From: a virus
IMG/VR virus record: IMGVR_UViG_3300035670_000330
Coordinates: 1-48,866 of that record
Reading direction: 5' to 3' (one strand)
DNA: 48,866 bases
Part shown: positions 34,978 to 42,603 of the stretch, piece after piece
Layout: each line of letters starts with the position of its first letter
How positions within the stretch are numbered: the stretch's first letter is position 1
Translations under genes and position numbers: made by a program
The notes under the pieces: generated by a model
The model's input: only the letters and a program-made list of their open reading frames with translations
Database searches by the model: none
Told to the model about the DNA's origin: nothing

Positions 34978-35046
34978 GTAAAGTTGCGAGACTCGCTAGA
35001 CTTGCGGAGCAACACGCGAGCGTCAGCGGTCCCGCCTCAACTTTAC
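34978..35046 (+). promoter_or_regulatory. folded leader-like segment with nested stems
   Basis: GTAAAGTTG (34978-34986) pairs with CAACTTTAC (35038-35046), enclosing smaller stems such as CGAG-A-CTCG. Just upstream CCGCC-GACA-GGCGG forms another hairpin near 34941-34955. The cluster lies about 100 bp before the first rightward gene of this arm. It may be a 5' leader, a small RNA or an origin structure. Pairing is seen directly; transcription is not shown. Confidence 0.45.
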
Positions 35047-35083
35047 ATCTGACTCACATCGACTCGAACCTTGCGGAGCAACA
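35001..35083. repeat. 14-bp direct repeat containing a mini-hairpin
   Basis: CTTGCGGAGCAACA is present at 35001-35014 and 35070-35083. Each copy contains TTGC-GGA-GCAA, a 4-bp stem with a GGA loop. GGA-loop stem motifs in RNA are typical targets of CsrA/RsmA-type regulators, which opens the idea of translational control or titration, but only two copies are seen and the host regulator is unknown. Confidence 0.5.
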
Positions 35084-35143
35084 GAAATATACGGATGTAG
35101 AAAGCTAAGCTGATTCCGGCTGGCTAGATTAGGAGTATGAATC

Positions 35144-35479
35144 ATGAAGCCGACGACCGAGGTAGTTTTGGGGTATAGGAATGTTGGGGACTCGAAAGAT
35201 CAGGGGACAATTGTCCCTGCCGCCCCGCTCAAAGAGCAATTGCTACATTTGATTCAACACTTGGGCAATGTCACGATGGCAACCCGCCTACAGATCAGCA
35301 TTGCGCGTAACGAGTCGGATGCCCGTCGAGGCATTGAACCCGAACGTAAATCGCGCGCAAGCAACTCGATGGCTGACGACCTCGCCAAAGCCCTCGCTTC
35401 GATGGGAGTCGGAGACGCAGACTTGGACGAGACTCTCGATTTGTCCGGCGACGATGGCTGGGTGATGCCTAAGCTCTGA
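35144..35479 (+). CDS. small protein, unknown (first rightward gene after the intergenic region)
   Basis: A 111-aa protein. The ATG directly follows GAATC and has TTAGGAG upstream, so the start is good. The middle looks helical (LKEQLLHLIQHLGNVTMATR) and the C-terminus is acidic (ADLDETLDLSGDDGW) with a preceding DDLAKALASMGVG segment. It may be an early regulatory protein. No motif identified. Confidence 0.6.
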   Translation: MKPTTEVVLGYRNVGDSKDQGTIVPAAPLKEQLLHLIQHLGNVTMATRLQISIARNESDARRGIEPERKSRASNSMADDLAKALASMGVGDADLDETLDLSGDDGWVMPKL

Positions 35480-35545
35480 CTCATCCCATTCCAACAGTCT
35501 TGCGAACATTAGCAAGTTCTAATATAAACCCAGTGGAGACTCACA

Positions 35546-35986
35546 ATGAACCAAGACATTCATCTTTTCGGCCTGCTCTCGATCAACGACTCCGAGTATC
35601 CCCTCGGCCATGCCGCCCCAAACCAGCTGTTGATCCGTGCGAGTCAAATCATGCAATCCCACAAAGGAGAAGCCCTAACATTGACGATCCGCATGTCAAA
35701 GACTCAAATCATCTCACTCACATCTGCGCCGGAGGATCAAGAACGAGCCTTGTTCGAGTCATCAATCGCATCTGCACCCCCCGCCGATCAAGTTGAGTTG
35801 GTTCCCGGAGTCACAGTGCAGCAAGCATTCGACGCGGAATCTTCTCCCGAAGGCCAAGCCTATAAGCGAATCTGCGACCCTGAAAAGCGCGTCGGACTCA
35901 GCCAATCAATCATCGACGAAATCATTACTGCCTATCGTTCGCGATTCCCCGAAATTTGGCACTTGTATCCAGTCTGGCAGGACTAG
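35546..35986 (+). CDS. small protein, unknown
   Basis: A 146-aa protein with GGAGACTC upstream of its ATG. It is mixed alpha/beta (DIHLFGLLSINDSEYPLG, GEALTLTIRMSKTQIISL) with a helical, aromatic C-terminus (IIDEIITAYRSRFPEIWHLY). It precedes the promoter at 36044, so it is probably transcribed with the 111-aa gene from the large intergenic region. Not recognised. Confidence 0.6.
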   Translation: MNQDIHLFGLLSINDSEYPLGHAAPNQLLIRASQIMQSHKGEALTLTIRMSKTQIISLTSAPEDQERALFESSIASAPPADQVELVPGVTVQQAFDAESSPEGQAYKRICDPEKRVGLSQSIIDEIITAYRSRFPEIWHLYPVWQD

Positions 35987-36043
35987 GTAACTTACTCACT
36001 TTTCGTGACTTGAAATTTATTTTCGGACTCGACTCCGGGGGGC

Positions 36044-36072
36044 TTGACATTTGGAATCATCCATGATAAACT
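36044..36072 (+). promoter_or_regulatory. sigma70-like promoter
   Basis: A perfect TTGACA (36044-36049), a 17-bp spacer and TAAACT (36067-36072) give a strong host-type promoter. It drives the rightward genes from 36179 on: the 54-aa gene, the 333-aa gene and the helicase cluster. The expected start site near 36079 gives a leader of about 100 bases containing the dyad at 36092-36145. Its presence agrees with the lack of a phage RNA polymerase gene. Confidence 0.75.
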
Positions 36073-36091
36073 GAAAAGAAAAAACAGATTC

Positions 36092-36145
36092 GATTCCCAG
36101 GGTTCAAAGCCCTTCGAGTCACTAATGCCTTGCACCCTGGGAGTC
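36092..36145 (+). promoter_or_regulatory. 19-bp imperfect inverted repeat in the leader
   Basis: The arms 36092-36110 and 36127-36145 are complementary at 16 of 19 positions, with TCCCAGGGT/ACCCTGGGA perfect. Each arm begins or ends with a GANTC site (GATTC left, GAGTC right). As RNA it is a strong hairpin with a 16-base loop in the leader after the promoter, about 18 bases before AGGAGG; as DNA it could be an operator just downstream of the start site. No U run follows, so it is not a simple terminator. Confidence 0.65.
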
Positions 36146-36178
36146 ATGTTTCCAGTAGCCAATAGGAGGCCTTGAGTC

Positions 36179-36343
36179 ATGAAAGTCCAAGTCTTAACCA
36201 CTCCCGGCAAGCCCGGCAAGTTTGATTCAAAGTCCATCAATTGGACTGACTCCAGCGATCGCAAATGGCTCATGAATCATCTTCATTGGGCCATGAATAA
36301 CGACCGCAGCGTTTTGCTTTCGCCTGCGACTGAATCCAACTGA
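36179..36343 (+). CDS. 54-aa basic protein, unknown
   Basis: A short frame with a very strong ribosome site (AATAGGAGG) and GAGTC directly abutting the ATG. The protein (MKVQVLTTPGKPGKFDSK, then NWTDSSDRKWLMNHLHWAM) has a beta-like start and a Trp-rich helix. It is the first gene after the promoter and is followed 22 bp later by the 333-aa gene. The start signals make it very likely translated. Function unknown. Confidence 0.65.
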   Translation: MKVQVLTTPGKPGKFDSKSINWTDSSDRKWLMNHLHWAMNNDRSVLLSPATESN

Positions 36344-36365
36344 ACCCATTTGTAGGGGATTCCCA

Positions 36366-37367
36366 ATGACTGATCTTTCCATCCTGTCCGAACTCGACAC
36401 GAGCCTCGACCTTGAGTCGCTACGTGCAAAATCCATCCGTGAGCGCGGAATTGATCCGCAAGCAATCTATGACTTGCACACCGGACGCCAGATCGGACTC
36501 CTCGAAGAAGACGAACTCATTTTCGCCGCCGAGGAAATCGACTACGACTCCGAAGACTCCTTGCTCGACGGACTCATCGAACGCACGATCGCGGCCATGC
36601 GCCCTTCGATTTGCCTGAACCGTCCTGATCGAGTCACTTTGACCAACCTCATGGTAAAGCGCCCGGTCGATTGCTTGGCTTTTCTTGTGAATCGTTACCA
36701 CGCCAATCGCAAGACTCTGGTTGAGCGCGGCCGCGACACGACGGCATTTCTTCACGATCGAATCATGATGTATAAGCGCCTCGCCCGACTCGATGACGCC
36801 GGCGTTGATCTGACCCCGTGGATTCATTGGCTGCTCGAACTCGACTCCAAGTGCAATCTCCACGACATGACTCCTTCGTTGTTCGTCCTCGATCGGCTCG
36901 GTCGCTGGACCCGCGTTAACCGTGATGGACTCAGCGTCTTTTGGCTGCTGGATGAGTTGAATAGTAAAGACCTGCTCAAGGTCTTTGAGTCATGGGTGTT
37001 TGAACAACTCGAAAAATTCGACGCGCGCGACCAGCAACTGACTCGCGAAGCCCAATGGTTCCGTGGCAACACTCACTCGCAACCAGCCTATGTGCGTAGC
37101 TGGCTTGAGAATCCGCAAATCGCGTCGCGCAAGCACGCGGAACAACTCAAGAAAACAAAGTCTGCGCAAGCGGCCAAGAAAATGGGCCGTCCTGTGAGTG
37201 AGAAAACCAAGGCAAAACAAGCCTCGGTCAGCCAAGCGCTTGACGCTCTCGAATCAATCCTGAATGGTTCGCAGCAGCCAGTCATGACTCAACCCAAGCC
37301 AAAGCCGACGCTAAAGCCGAATCTCGTCAGCCTTCTCGGCAAGCTCAACAAGGAGTCAGCAGAATGA
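36366..37367 (+). CDS. 333-aa protein, unknown, early/replication block
   Basis: A helical, charged protein. The first 90 residues are strongly acidic (EEDELIFAAEEIDYDSEDS), the middle is rich in Leu and Arg (VKRPVDCLAFLVNRYHANRK) and the C-terminal 90 residues are basic with AKKMGRPVSEKTKAK, an AT-hook-like GRP in a lysine-rich setting, and a KPKPTLKPN linker. The very end (LVSLLGKLNKE) resembles tails in other proteins of this phage. The acidic-then-basic layout suggests a nucleic-acid-linked role such as replication accessory or regulator. A 4-bp ATGA overlap couples it to the next gene. Confidence 0.65.
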   Translation: MTDLSILSELDTSLDLESLRAKSIRERGIDPQAIYDLHTGRQIGLLEEDELIFAAEEIDYDSEDSLLDGLIERTIAAMRPSICLNRPDRVTLTNLMVKRPVDCLAFLVNRYHANRKTLVERGRDTTAFLHDRIMMYKRLARLDDAGVDLTPWIHWLLELDSKCNLHDMTPSLFVLDRLGRWTRVNRDGLSVFWLLDELNSKDLLKVFESWVFEQLEKFDARDQQLTREAQWFRGNTHSQPAYVRSWLENPQIASRKHAEQLKKTKSAQAAKKMGRPVSEKTKAKQASVSQALDALESILNGSQQPVMTQPKPKPTLKPNLVSLLGKLNKESAE

Positions 37368-37618
37368 ACCTCGCTCCCATTGGCAAGCTGTATCGCGAAG
37401 GACTCATTGACGGGTTTCAGGCCCGCGCCATGATGGACCTTGAGTGCGAGCGACTCGGCTATGGCGGTTACATCAGCAACCTGCGATTCAAGATGTTCCT
37501 CTACCGTTGGGGAGTCTGGGATGGCAGCTACGCCGATTCGAAAGCCGGACTCCATGCGATGACCTATCGTATGTCGTGGCAACGACTCCCCTCTGCAATC
37601 TCTGGCGAAGGATGCTGA
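37364..37618 (+). CDS. small protein, unknown
   Basis: An 84-aa protein overlapping the previous stop by 4 bases. It has a helical start (KLYREGLIDGFQARAMMDLE) and an aromatic middle (FKMFLYRWGVWDGSY). AAGGAGTC lies 6 bases before the ATG, so the start is well supported. It is co-transcribed with the 333-aa and helicase genes. No domain recognised. Confidence 0.6.
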   Translation: MNLAPIGKLYREGLIDGFQARAMMDLECERLGYGGYISNLRFKMFLYRWGVWDGSYADSKAGLHAMTYRMSWQRLPSAISGEGC

Positions 37619-37621
37619 ATC

Positions 37622-37819
37622 ATGAAACTGGTGACAGCACAAATCGACGACGTTACGCATTATTGGAGTGGCAAAGGCTGGACGCCCAGCTTGAGTCAAG
37701 CCAAGGAATTGCGCACCGACGAAGCCAACGACCTTATCCGGCAGATTTCGATTCACAACCGGCAGGTTGATCCCGCCGACCGAATTGAAGCCTGCATTGT
37801 GACTCGGAGTTTCTCATGA
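37622..37819 (+). CDS. small protein, unknown
   Basis: A 65-aa protein starting directly after GAATC and ending with a 4-bp overlap into the helicase gene, implying coupled translation. It has a beta start (MKLVTAQIDDVTHYW) and a helix (LSQAKELRTDEANDLIRQI). It may be a helicase accessory by position only. Not recognised. Confidence 0.6.
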   Translation: MKLVTAQIDDVTHYWSGKGWTPSLSQAKELRTDEANDLIRQISIHNRQVDPADRIEACIVTRSFS

Positions 37820-40296
37820 CCCTCAAGACTCTCAACCTCGCGGCGTTCAAGCGTCCGCCTCTGCCAGCCCCGCGCGTCATTCCGACTCCATCGGCTGAAG
37901 CAACCCAGATCGTAACCGATGAAGTTCGTGCGACCGACGCCGAACTCGCAGTTGGTCAGGCAATCATCGACTCGACACCGGGCGACACCAAGCCTGTCGC
38001 GCAGCCGACCGAAGAGAATATCTCTGACGAATCGGAGAAACTCTCGCGCCTCGTTGACGACGAATTTCCGTTCGACGAATCCCAGCTTGCCGCGGTCTAT
38101 GGACTCGTTCAGCAGCAATTCGGCTGCATGATCGGTGCGGCGGGCACTGGTAAAACCACCGTGACTAAGAAACTCGTCGACTTGCTGCGTGACGGCCTCG
38201 ACGACGTTGACATGAGTCGCTACTGGATGCGCGGTGAACCCGACGAGAAGGACGACTACGAGATTCCCGAACGACTCATTCCATCCATCGTGATGGTGAG
38301 CTTCACCGGGCGTGCCAGCCAGATGACCAAGAAGAATTTCCCGCGCGACTGGCACGGCAATATCATGACGATTCACAGAGCGCTCGGTTTCTACCCAGAG
38401 TTCTATGAGGACATTGATCCTGAGTCGGGTGATATGGTCGGCAAGCGCCGGTTCGTTCCGACGTATGACGACACGAATCTCATGCCTTGGGATATTGTCG
38501 TAATCGACGAAGCCGGTATGCTCGGACTCGAACTCTGGCACCAACTGCTCGCGGCATGTAAGCCGTCCACGCGAATCTATATGATCGGCGACATTAACCA
38601 GCTCCCGCCGACACATGGCAAGTCGGTCCTCGGATTCGCAATGGCTAAGTGGCCGGTCTTCGAACTGACTCACGTCCACCGTCAGCAGGGCGCGAACAAC
38701 TCGATCGTTGACAACGCGCATCGGATTCTCAAGGGTATGCGTCCCATTGGGGACAATCCGATTCCGCTTTCGATTGTGCCTAACGCGAAGGGAGCGACTG
38801 CGCAAGAGAAGATGCAGCCGATTCTTACGACGGCGGCTTGGCTGGTCAACAATAACGATTGGCGCGTCGCAGTCGTTGAAGTCCCCGAGTTGCCAGCGCA
38901 GGCAGCAGCCGTGATTCAGACAACGATGAAACTTCTGCACAATCGGATTTACGATCCGAACCGCGACGTTATCATCACGCCGACCAATGGATTCGAACAG
39001 ACCGCGCCCGGCTACCAGTTGGGTCAGGCTCCGATGAATCGCGAGTTGGTCGTCAAGCTGAATCAGAATGCTACTCGATACCTGATCGACGCAGGCCGCG
39101 AGCGCCAGCAATTCGCAGTCGGCGATAAAGTCATGGCTACTGTTAATGACTATGAAGCCGGAATCACAAACGGCATGACCGGCCTGATCGAGAACATCGT
39201 TGCGAACGGTGGATACGATGGTGACTCACGCCGTTGGGGTCCGCTCGATGAAGTCAACGAGTATCTGCGCGAGATCGACGAAGGATTCGATGACGAGGAC
39301 GACGACTTCTCTCTTGAGGAGATGGTCAACGATGCCTCTATCGGACTCGACAAGACCAAGGAGAAGAAGGACGCCGGCCCCGCCAGCCACATCGTCACAG
39401 TTCGATTCGGAGAGGGCGAACACTCCTTCACCATCGACTTCGACAGCAAGGCCAAGGTCGCGAGTCTCATGCTGGCATATGCCGCGACTTGCCATAAGAT
39501 GCAGGGCGGCGAGTGTCCGTTGGTTGCAGTCATTGTGCATAACACGCACAAGCGTCCGCTGACTCGCGAGTGGTATTACACCGCCTTGACCCGCGCCAGC
39601 CAGAAGGCAATCCTGTTTGTGACTCGTCAGGGTCAGGGCCACGCACTCGGCAAACAGTCGATCAAGGGCACGACCGTCAAACAGAAGATCGCGAACTTCG
39701 TTGCGCTGACCAAAGAAGGACTCATTGGCGCAGCCGTTCGTGTGAAACTCCCCAACCCCCACGCACTCGTAAAGGATGTGACTCCCTATGCCCCGCAGCA
39801 AATCGAACCAGAACAAGACGAAGCAGCGGAAGTTGAAGCAGCGACTCCAGCGCCGCGCCCAATCCAAATCAACATCAGGAATCTCACGATCAACGTTACC
39901 GCGACTCCTCCGGTATCAAAGCCAAACGAGGACGCTGAACGAGCACCTGTTGTTGATCGAGGAGTCATCACCCCCAAGCCAGCACAGCTTTTACAATCTG
40001 TTCGATATGTGACTCCCATCGGTGCATACCGGACACTCGAAACACTGAATCGCCTCGGAGACCAGCGTTTGCTGCCTCATTTCGATTCGCTGCCGGACAA
40101 TGCAGGATCGGGCTGGGATTTCGAGTTCGCTGACTTCGAGCCAGCCGATCCCAAGACCGGGGTGATCCCCGATGCAAAGTTGCTCAAGGCTGTGCGAGTC
40201 GCAGCCAAGCCTGTCGAACCCAAGCCGGAGTCTGTGGCTAAGCCGGGAGTCAAAACCCTAGCGCAGTTGCTCGCAGCCAGCAAGAAGAAGGACTAA
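37816..40296 (+). CDS. RecD/Dda-type superfamily 1 DNA helicase
   Basis: An 826-aa helicase. After a disordered N-terminus of about 80 residues, a Q-like motif (FPFDESQLAAV) precedes Walker A GAAGTGKTT at 107-115. Walker B is VIDEAGM (D231, E232) and motif III GDINQLPP starts at 258. The UvrD_C_2 end shows ATCHKMQGGE and ALTRASQKA, motifs V and VI of RecD/Dda enzymes. It unwinds DNA 5' to 3' in this family, probably at forks or in recombination. An acidic insert sits around residues 480-520 (DEGFDDEDDDFSLEEM). The last 15 residues carry LAQLLAASKKK, similar to other phage proteins here. Confidence 0.88.
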   Translation: MTLKTLNLAAFKRPPLPAPRVIPTPSAEATQIVTDEVRATDAELAVGQAIIDSTPGDTKPVAQPTEENISDESEKLSRLVDDEFPFDESQLAAVYGLVQQQFGCMIGAAGTGKTTVTKKLVDLLRDGLDDVDMSRYWMRGEPDEKDDYEIPERLIPSIVMVSFTGRASQMTKKNFPRDWHGNIMTIHRALGFYPEFYEDIDPESGDMVGKRRFVPTYDDTNLMPWDIVVIDEAGMLGLELWHQLLAACKPSTRIYMIGDINQLPPTHGKSVLGFAMAKWPVFELTHVHRQQGANNSIVDNAHRILKGMRPIGDNPIPLSIVPNAKGATAQEKMQPILTTAAWLVNNNDWRVAVVEVPELPAQAAAVIQTTMKLLHNRIYDPNRDVIITPTNGFEQTAPGYQLGQAPMNRELVVKLNQNATRYLIDAGRERQQFAVGDKVMATVNDYEAGITNGMTGLIENIVANGGYDGDSRRWGPLDEVNEYLREIDEGFDDEDDDFSLEEMVNDASIGLDKTKEKKDAGPASHIVTVRFGEGEHSFTIDFDSKAKVASLMLAYAATCHKMQGGECPLVAVIVHNTHKRPLTREWYYTALTRASQKAILFVTRQGQGHALGKQSIKGTTVKQKIANFVALTKEGLIGAAVRVKLPNPHALVKDVTPYAPQQIEPEQDEAAEVEAATPAPRPIQINIRNLTINVTATPPVSKPNEDAERAPVVDRGVITPKPAQLLQSVRYVTPIGAYRTLETLNRLGDQRLLPHFDSLPDNAGSGWDFEFADFEPADPKTGVIPDAKLLKAVRVAAKPVEPKPESVAKPGVKTLAQLLAASKKKD

Positions 40297-40299
40297 CTC

Positions 40300-40500
40300 A
40301 TGACTCACGCTGAGCAGACCAGCGCATTTGCCGCCCGAGTTGAAAGGCTCGGGTTGGCAACGACTCTTGAGATGGAGTTTCGCAACGAAAAGGAGTTGGC
40401 GAACTACCGCAAGTATCTGTATGGGATCAACAAAGATGGGATTCGCAGGTATCGCACCATGCGCGAAGGCCAGAACCTAATTGTCTGGAGACTCAAGTGA
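40300..40500 (+). CDS. small basic protein, unknown
   Basis: A 66-aa protein 3 bp after the helicase, with a GACTC overlapping its ATG. It has a helix followed by strands (FAARVERLGLATTLEMEF, RTMREGQNLIVWRLK), with many Arg and Lys. It could bind nucleic acid. Its stop overlaps the next start (GTGA). Not recognised. Confidence 0.6.
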   Translation: MTHAEQTSAFAARVERLGLATTLEMEFRNEKELANYRKYLYGINKDGIRRYRTMREGQNLIVWRLK

Positions 40501-40634
40501 CCCAGAACAAAATCACCAAACGTGAATGGATTGTAGCTTTCGCCATCGTGATTCTGCTTAGCGCGTTGGCAGGTGAAATGGATAAGCAGGACTACCCAGA
40601 AAGGATGAATCGAAATGGAGAAGTTCGCAACTGA
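40497..40634 (+). CDS. 45-aa single-pass membrane protein
   Basis: Starts at GTG 40497, overlapping the previous stop by 4 bases. The protein is MTQNKITKREW, then a hydrophobic helix (IVAFAIVILLSALAG), then a polar, charged C-terminus of about 18 residues. The topology is N-in with no lipobox Cys and no cleavage site, so it should remain anchored in the inner membrane. It lies two genes ahead of the endolysin and could belong to lysis or act as an early membrane protein. It overlaps the MazG-like gene by 20 bp. Confidence 0.6.
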   Translation: MTQNKITKREWIVAFAIVILLSALAGEMDKQDYPERMNRNGEVRN

Positions 40635-41292
40635 TTCGGCGCTGGCTCTCGGCCTGATCGAACCGATCGACTATGCCAAGACCGGATTCGAACGGGCGCA
40701 CAAATTCCACGAGGCGTTTGACATGCAGCGGAACGACGTGCCGATTACGCCGACTGTGGGGGAACGGATTCTCCGGGCGAAGCTGTTGCTGGAAGAGACG
40801 ATCGAGACGATCGAGAAGGGACTCGGAGTCACCATTGCAGTGATGGGTTCGCGGCAGAACCATGAAGGACACTTTGAGGACTGGCCGACTCCCATCAGCG
40901 ACGCGCTCACGATCATTCACTGCGAAGGCCAGCTGTATGATCCAGTCGAGACTCTCGATGGACTCGCGGACGTCAAGGTCATTGCCAACGGCACGGCGGT
41001 TGCCTTCGGACTCCCGATGGACGAGGCCGACCACGAAGTCTTCGCCAGCAACATGACCAAGCTGGACACGGACGGCAAGCCGATTGTGAATCGCTGCGGC
41101 TACTGCGATCCGGTCTACACGAGTGCGGCCAACGTCACGCACTGCGAAGATCCGACTCACAAAGAGTTCTGGCATGACGCATCCAAGCCGATCGGCAAGG
41201 TGCTCAAGTCCGACAACTACGTGCCCGCCAACATCAAGGGAGTCATTGAGGCGCACGTGGAACTCATGACCACCAACGAAGGAGACGTTTGA
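40615..41292 (+). CDS. MazG-like nucleotide pyrophosphohydrolase
   Basis: A 225-aa protein of the all-alpha NTP-pyrophosphatase superfamily. Metal-binding motifs are EETIE at 60-64 and ETLDGLAD at 112-119. The following VKVIANGTAVAFGLP and EVFASNMTKLDTDGKPIVN blocks are highly typical of phage phosphoribosyl-ATP/MazG-type enzymes, which clear nucleotides or alarmones such as (p)ppGpp-related signals. The region at 160-180 contains CGYC, an unusual possible zinc site for the family. AGAAAGGA precedes the ATG. It is adjacent to the lysis cassette. Confidence 0.85.
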   Translation: MEKFATDSALALGLIEPIDYAKTGFERAHKFHEAFDMQRNDVPITPTVGERILRAKLLLEETIETIEKGLGVTIAVMGSRQNHEGHFEDWPTPISDALTIIHCEGQLYDPVETLDGLADVKVIANGTAVAFGLPMDEADHEVFASNMTKLDTDGKPIVNRCGYCDPVYTSAANVTHCEDPTHKEFWHDASKPIGKVLKSDNYVPANIKGVIEAHVELMTTNEGDV

Positions 41293-41293
41293 A

Positions 41294-41947
41294 ATGAAGA
41301 CGAATCAAGAGTTTCGGGACTATCTCGAATCGCAAATCTTCCACAAAAGCAGGCCGCTGACCTACGCGGTGGCGAATATAAAGGAGTTCGTCAAGGACGG
41401 AATCGAACCTTACGAAATCGTGGTCACGGCGCAGGACGAGCCGGTCAACCAGTCCAACGCCAAGATGGTCGACTCGGGTTTCCGCTTCGGCGCCAAGTCC
41501 AAGGCTGAACTGGTTGGAGTCCTTCCTGTTCTGGTCGACGTCGCTGATCTGGCGCTGCGGCTTTCGACTCAGGACTTCATGATCTTCGACGGGCTGCGGA
41601 CTCCCGAAGAACAGAAGCGACTCGTTGCCAAGGGCATGAGCAAGACGCTCAACTCGAAGCACCTCAAGCAGAAGGACGGGTATTCACATGCATTTGACGC
41701 GGTGCCGGTGGTCGGTTCGATTCCAAAGTGGGATTGGAAGTTGATCTTCCCTGTGGTGTTTGCCGTGGACCAAGCCGCTACCGCGTTGGGTGTCGCTGAC
41801 AGTATTCGGTGGGGCGGCGCATGGGATCGGACTCTCGCTGACTTCGGCGGCGACGCTAACGCATATGAGCGTGAAGTCCGACTCTACAGTGAACGCCATC
41901 CCGGCAAGGACTTCATCGACGGCCCCCACTTTGAGTGGGTCGGATGA
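41294..41947 (+). CDS. endolysin, M15-family peptidase
   Basis: A 217-aa protein with the zinc peptidase pattern of L-Ala-D-Glu/D-Ala-D-Ala peptidases: RTPEEQKRLVAKG, then SKHLK with His123, GYSHAFDAVP with Asp135, and DGPHFEW with His212 as third ligand. His132 between the first two is an extra His near the site. It degrades the peptide stems of peptidoglycan after holin triggering. It has no signal peptide, so export depends on the two-TM protein that follows with a 4-bp overlap. AAGGAG lies upstream of the ATG. Confidence 0.87.
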   Translation: MKTNQEFRDYLESQIFHKSRPLTYAVANIKEFVKDGIEPYEIVVTAQDEPVNQSNAKMVDSGFRFGAKSKAELVGVLPVLVDVADLALRLSTQDFMIFDGLRTPEEQKRLVAKGMSKTLNSKHLKQKDGYSHAFDAVPVVGSIPKWDWKLIFPVVFAVDQAATALGVADSIRWGGAWDRTLADFGGDANAYEREVRLYSERHPGKDFIDGPHFEWVG

Positions 41948-42129
41948 TCGAGTCTATCCTCAGCGCGCTTGCGCAACTCGTGATCGTGGCTCTGCTTTGG
42001 CGCAGCGGAGTCTCGATCTACTGGAAAGTGGCCGGCGAACTTGAGTCGAAAATTCTCGGGTTCATCGTGGCACTTATCGCAGTGTTCATCCTCTCGCTGT
42101 CCATGAGTTACTTGGCAGCCAAATACTAG
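41944..42129 (+). CDS. holin candidate, two transmembrane helices
   Basis: A 61-aa protein starting at ATG 41944 (ATGA overlap with the endolysin; the GTG at 41935 is less likely). It has two hydrophobic helices (ILSALAQLVIVALLW and ILGFIVALIAVFILSLSM) linked by a short charged loop. This is the class II holin layout, and the neighbouring endolysin makes it the leading holin. The remaining question is the role of other membrane proteins at 40497, 42142, 18313 and 23059. Confidence 0.8.
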   Translation: MIESILSALAQLVIVALLWRSGVSIYWKVAGELESKILGFIVALIAVFILSLSMSYLAAKY

Positions 42130-42141
42130 GAGTCGAATCAG

Positions 42142-42600
42142 ATGACAGACCCAATCAAGAATCAAGTCGAAGGCCGCCCGCTCATTCTCCCTGCTGATTC
42201 GCAGCCTGAAGCAAAGGCACAAGTCGAATCGACCGCGGCCCGGCGCCACCGTGAAATGATGCAGGCGCTGACGGGCGAGATTCCGAATGCGGTCTTTGCG
42301 TCCAAGCGCGAACTCGTGGAACTGCACAAGGACATTGCGAATCACAATGCCACCCAGACCAACGATCTCTACCAGAAGCTGAACACTATCAGCTACTCCA
42401 CGGGTGCTGTGCACAAGTGCGTCGGCGATCTACTGGTCGAAGAAGAACGATTCCATCGCGAGTGGCATGACGCCCAAGCCCGAATCGAGAATCGGACCAA
42501 TCGGCTCAACACGATCTATGCGTGGACCAACGTCCTGCGACTCATCATCAACGCCGGCATCCTCGTCGTGCTGGTGATGTATCTCATGGACATTGGCTGA
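42142..42600 (+). CDS. coiled-coil protein with C-terminal membrane anchor, lysis cassette
   Basis: A 152-aa protein. The centre is charged and helical (VELHKDIANHNATQTNDLYQKL, shortened here to the seen pattern of heptads), and residues about 128-148 form a transmembrane helix (LRLIINAGILVVLVMYLM). The start has AGGAGTC plus GAATC upstream. C-tail anchoring differs from the classical N-anchored inner spanin, so a holin-modulating or antiholin role is as likely. It follows the holin candidate by 12 bp. Confidence 0.6.
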   Translation: MTDPIKNQVEGRPLILPADSQPEAKAQVESTAARRHREMMQALTGEIPNAVFASKRELVELHKDIANHNATQTNDLYQKLNTISYSTGAVHKCVGDLLVEEERFHREWHDAQARIENRTNRLNTIYAWTNVLRLIINAGILVVLVMYLMDIG

Positions 42601-42603
42601 GTC

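Larger units (their letters stand above)
33874..35143. other. 1.27-kb intergenic region between divergent gene clusters
   Basis: No credible gene lies here; the open frame at 33803-34012 on the - strand overlaps the 28-aa gene and has no protein-like character. The region is more AT-rich than the genes, carries GANTC at about one per 41 bp (19 in 34021-34800) and is full of dyads: a pair of 13-bp repeats, a 336-bp quasi-palindrome, a GTTAAC inverted pair near 34135 and 34237, and a strongly folded segment near 34940-35090. A TATAAT at 34175-34180 has no matching -35. It is the best candidate for promoters, a replication origin or a structured RNA. Confidence 0.7.

Noticed and set aside
37753-39111. 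452-codon - strand frame opposite the helicase gene
   Set aside because: The helicase frame has complete SF1 motifs; the antisense product has no motif and no ribosome site.
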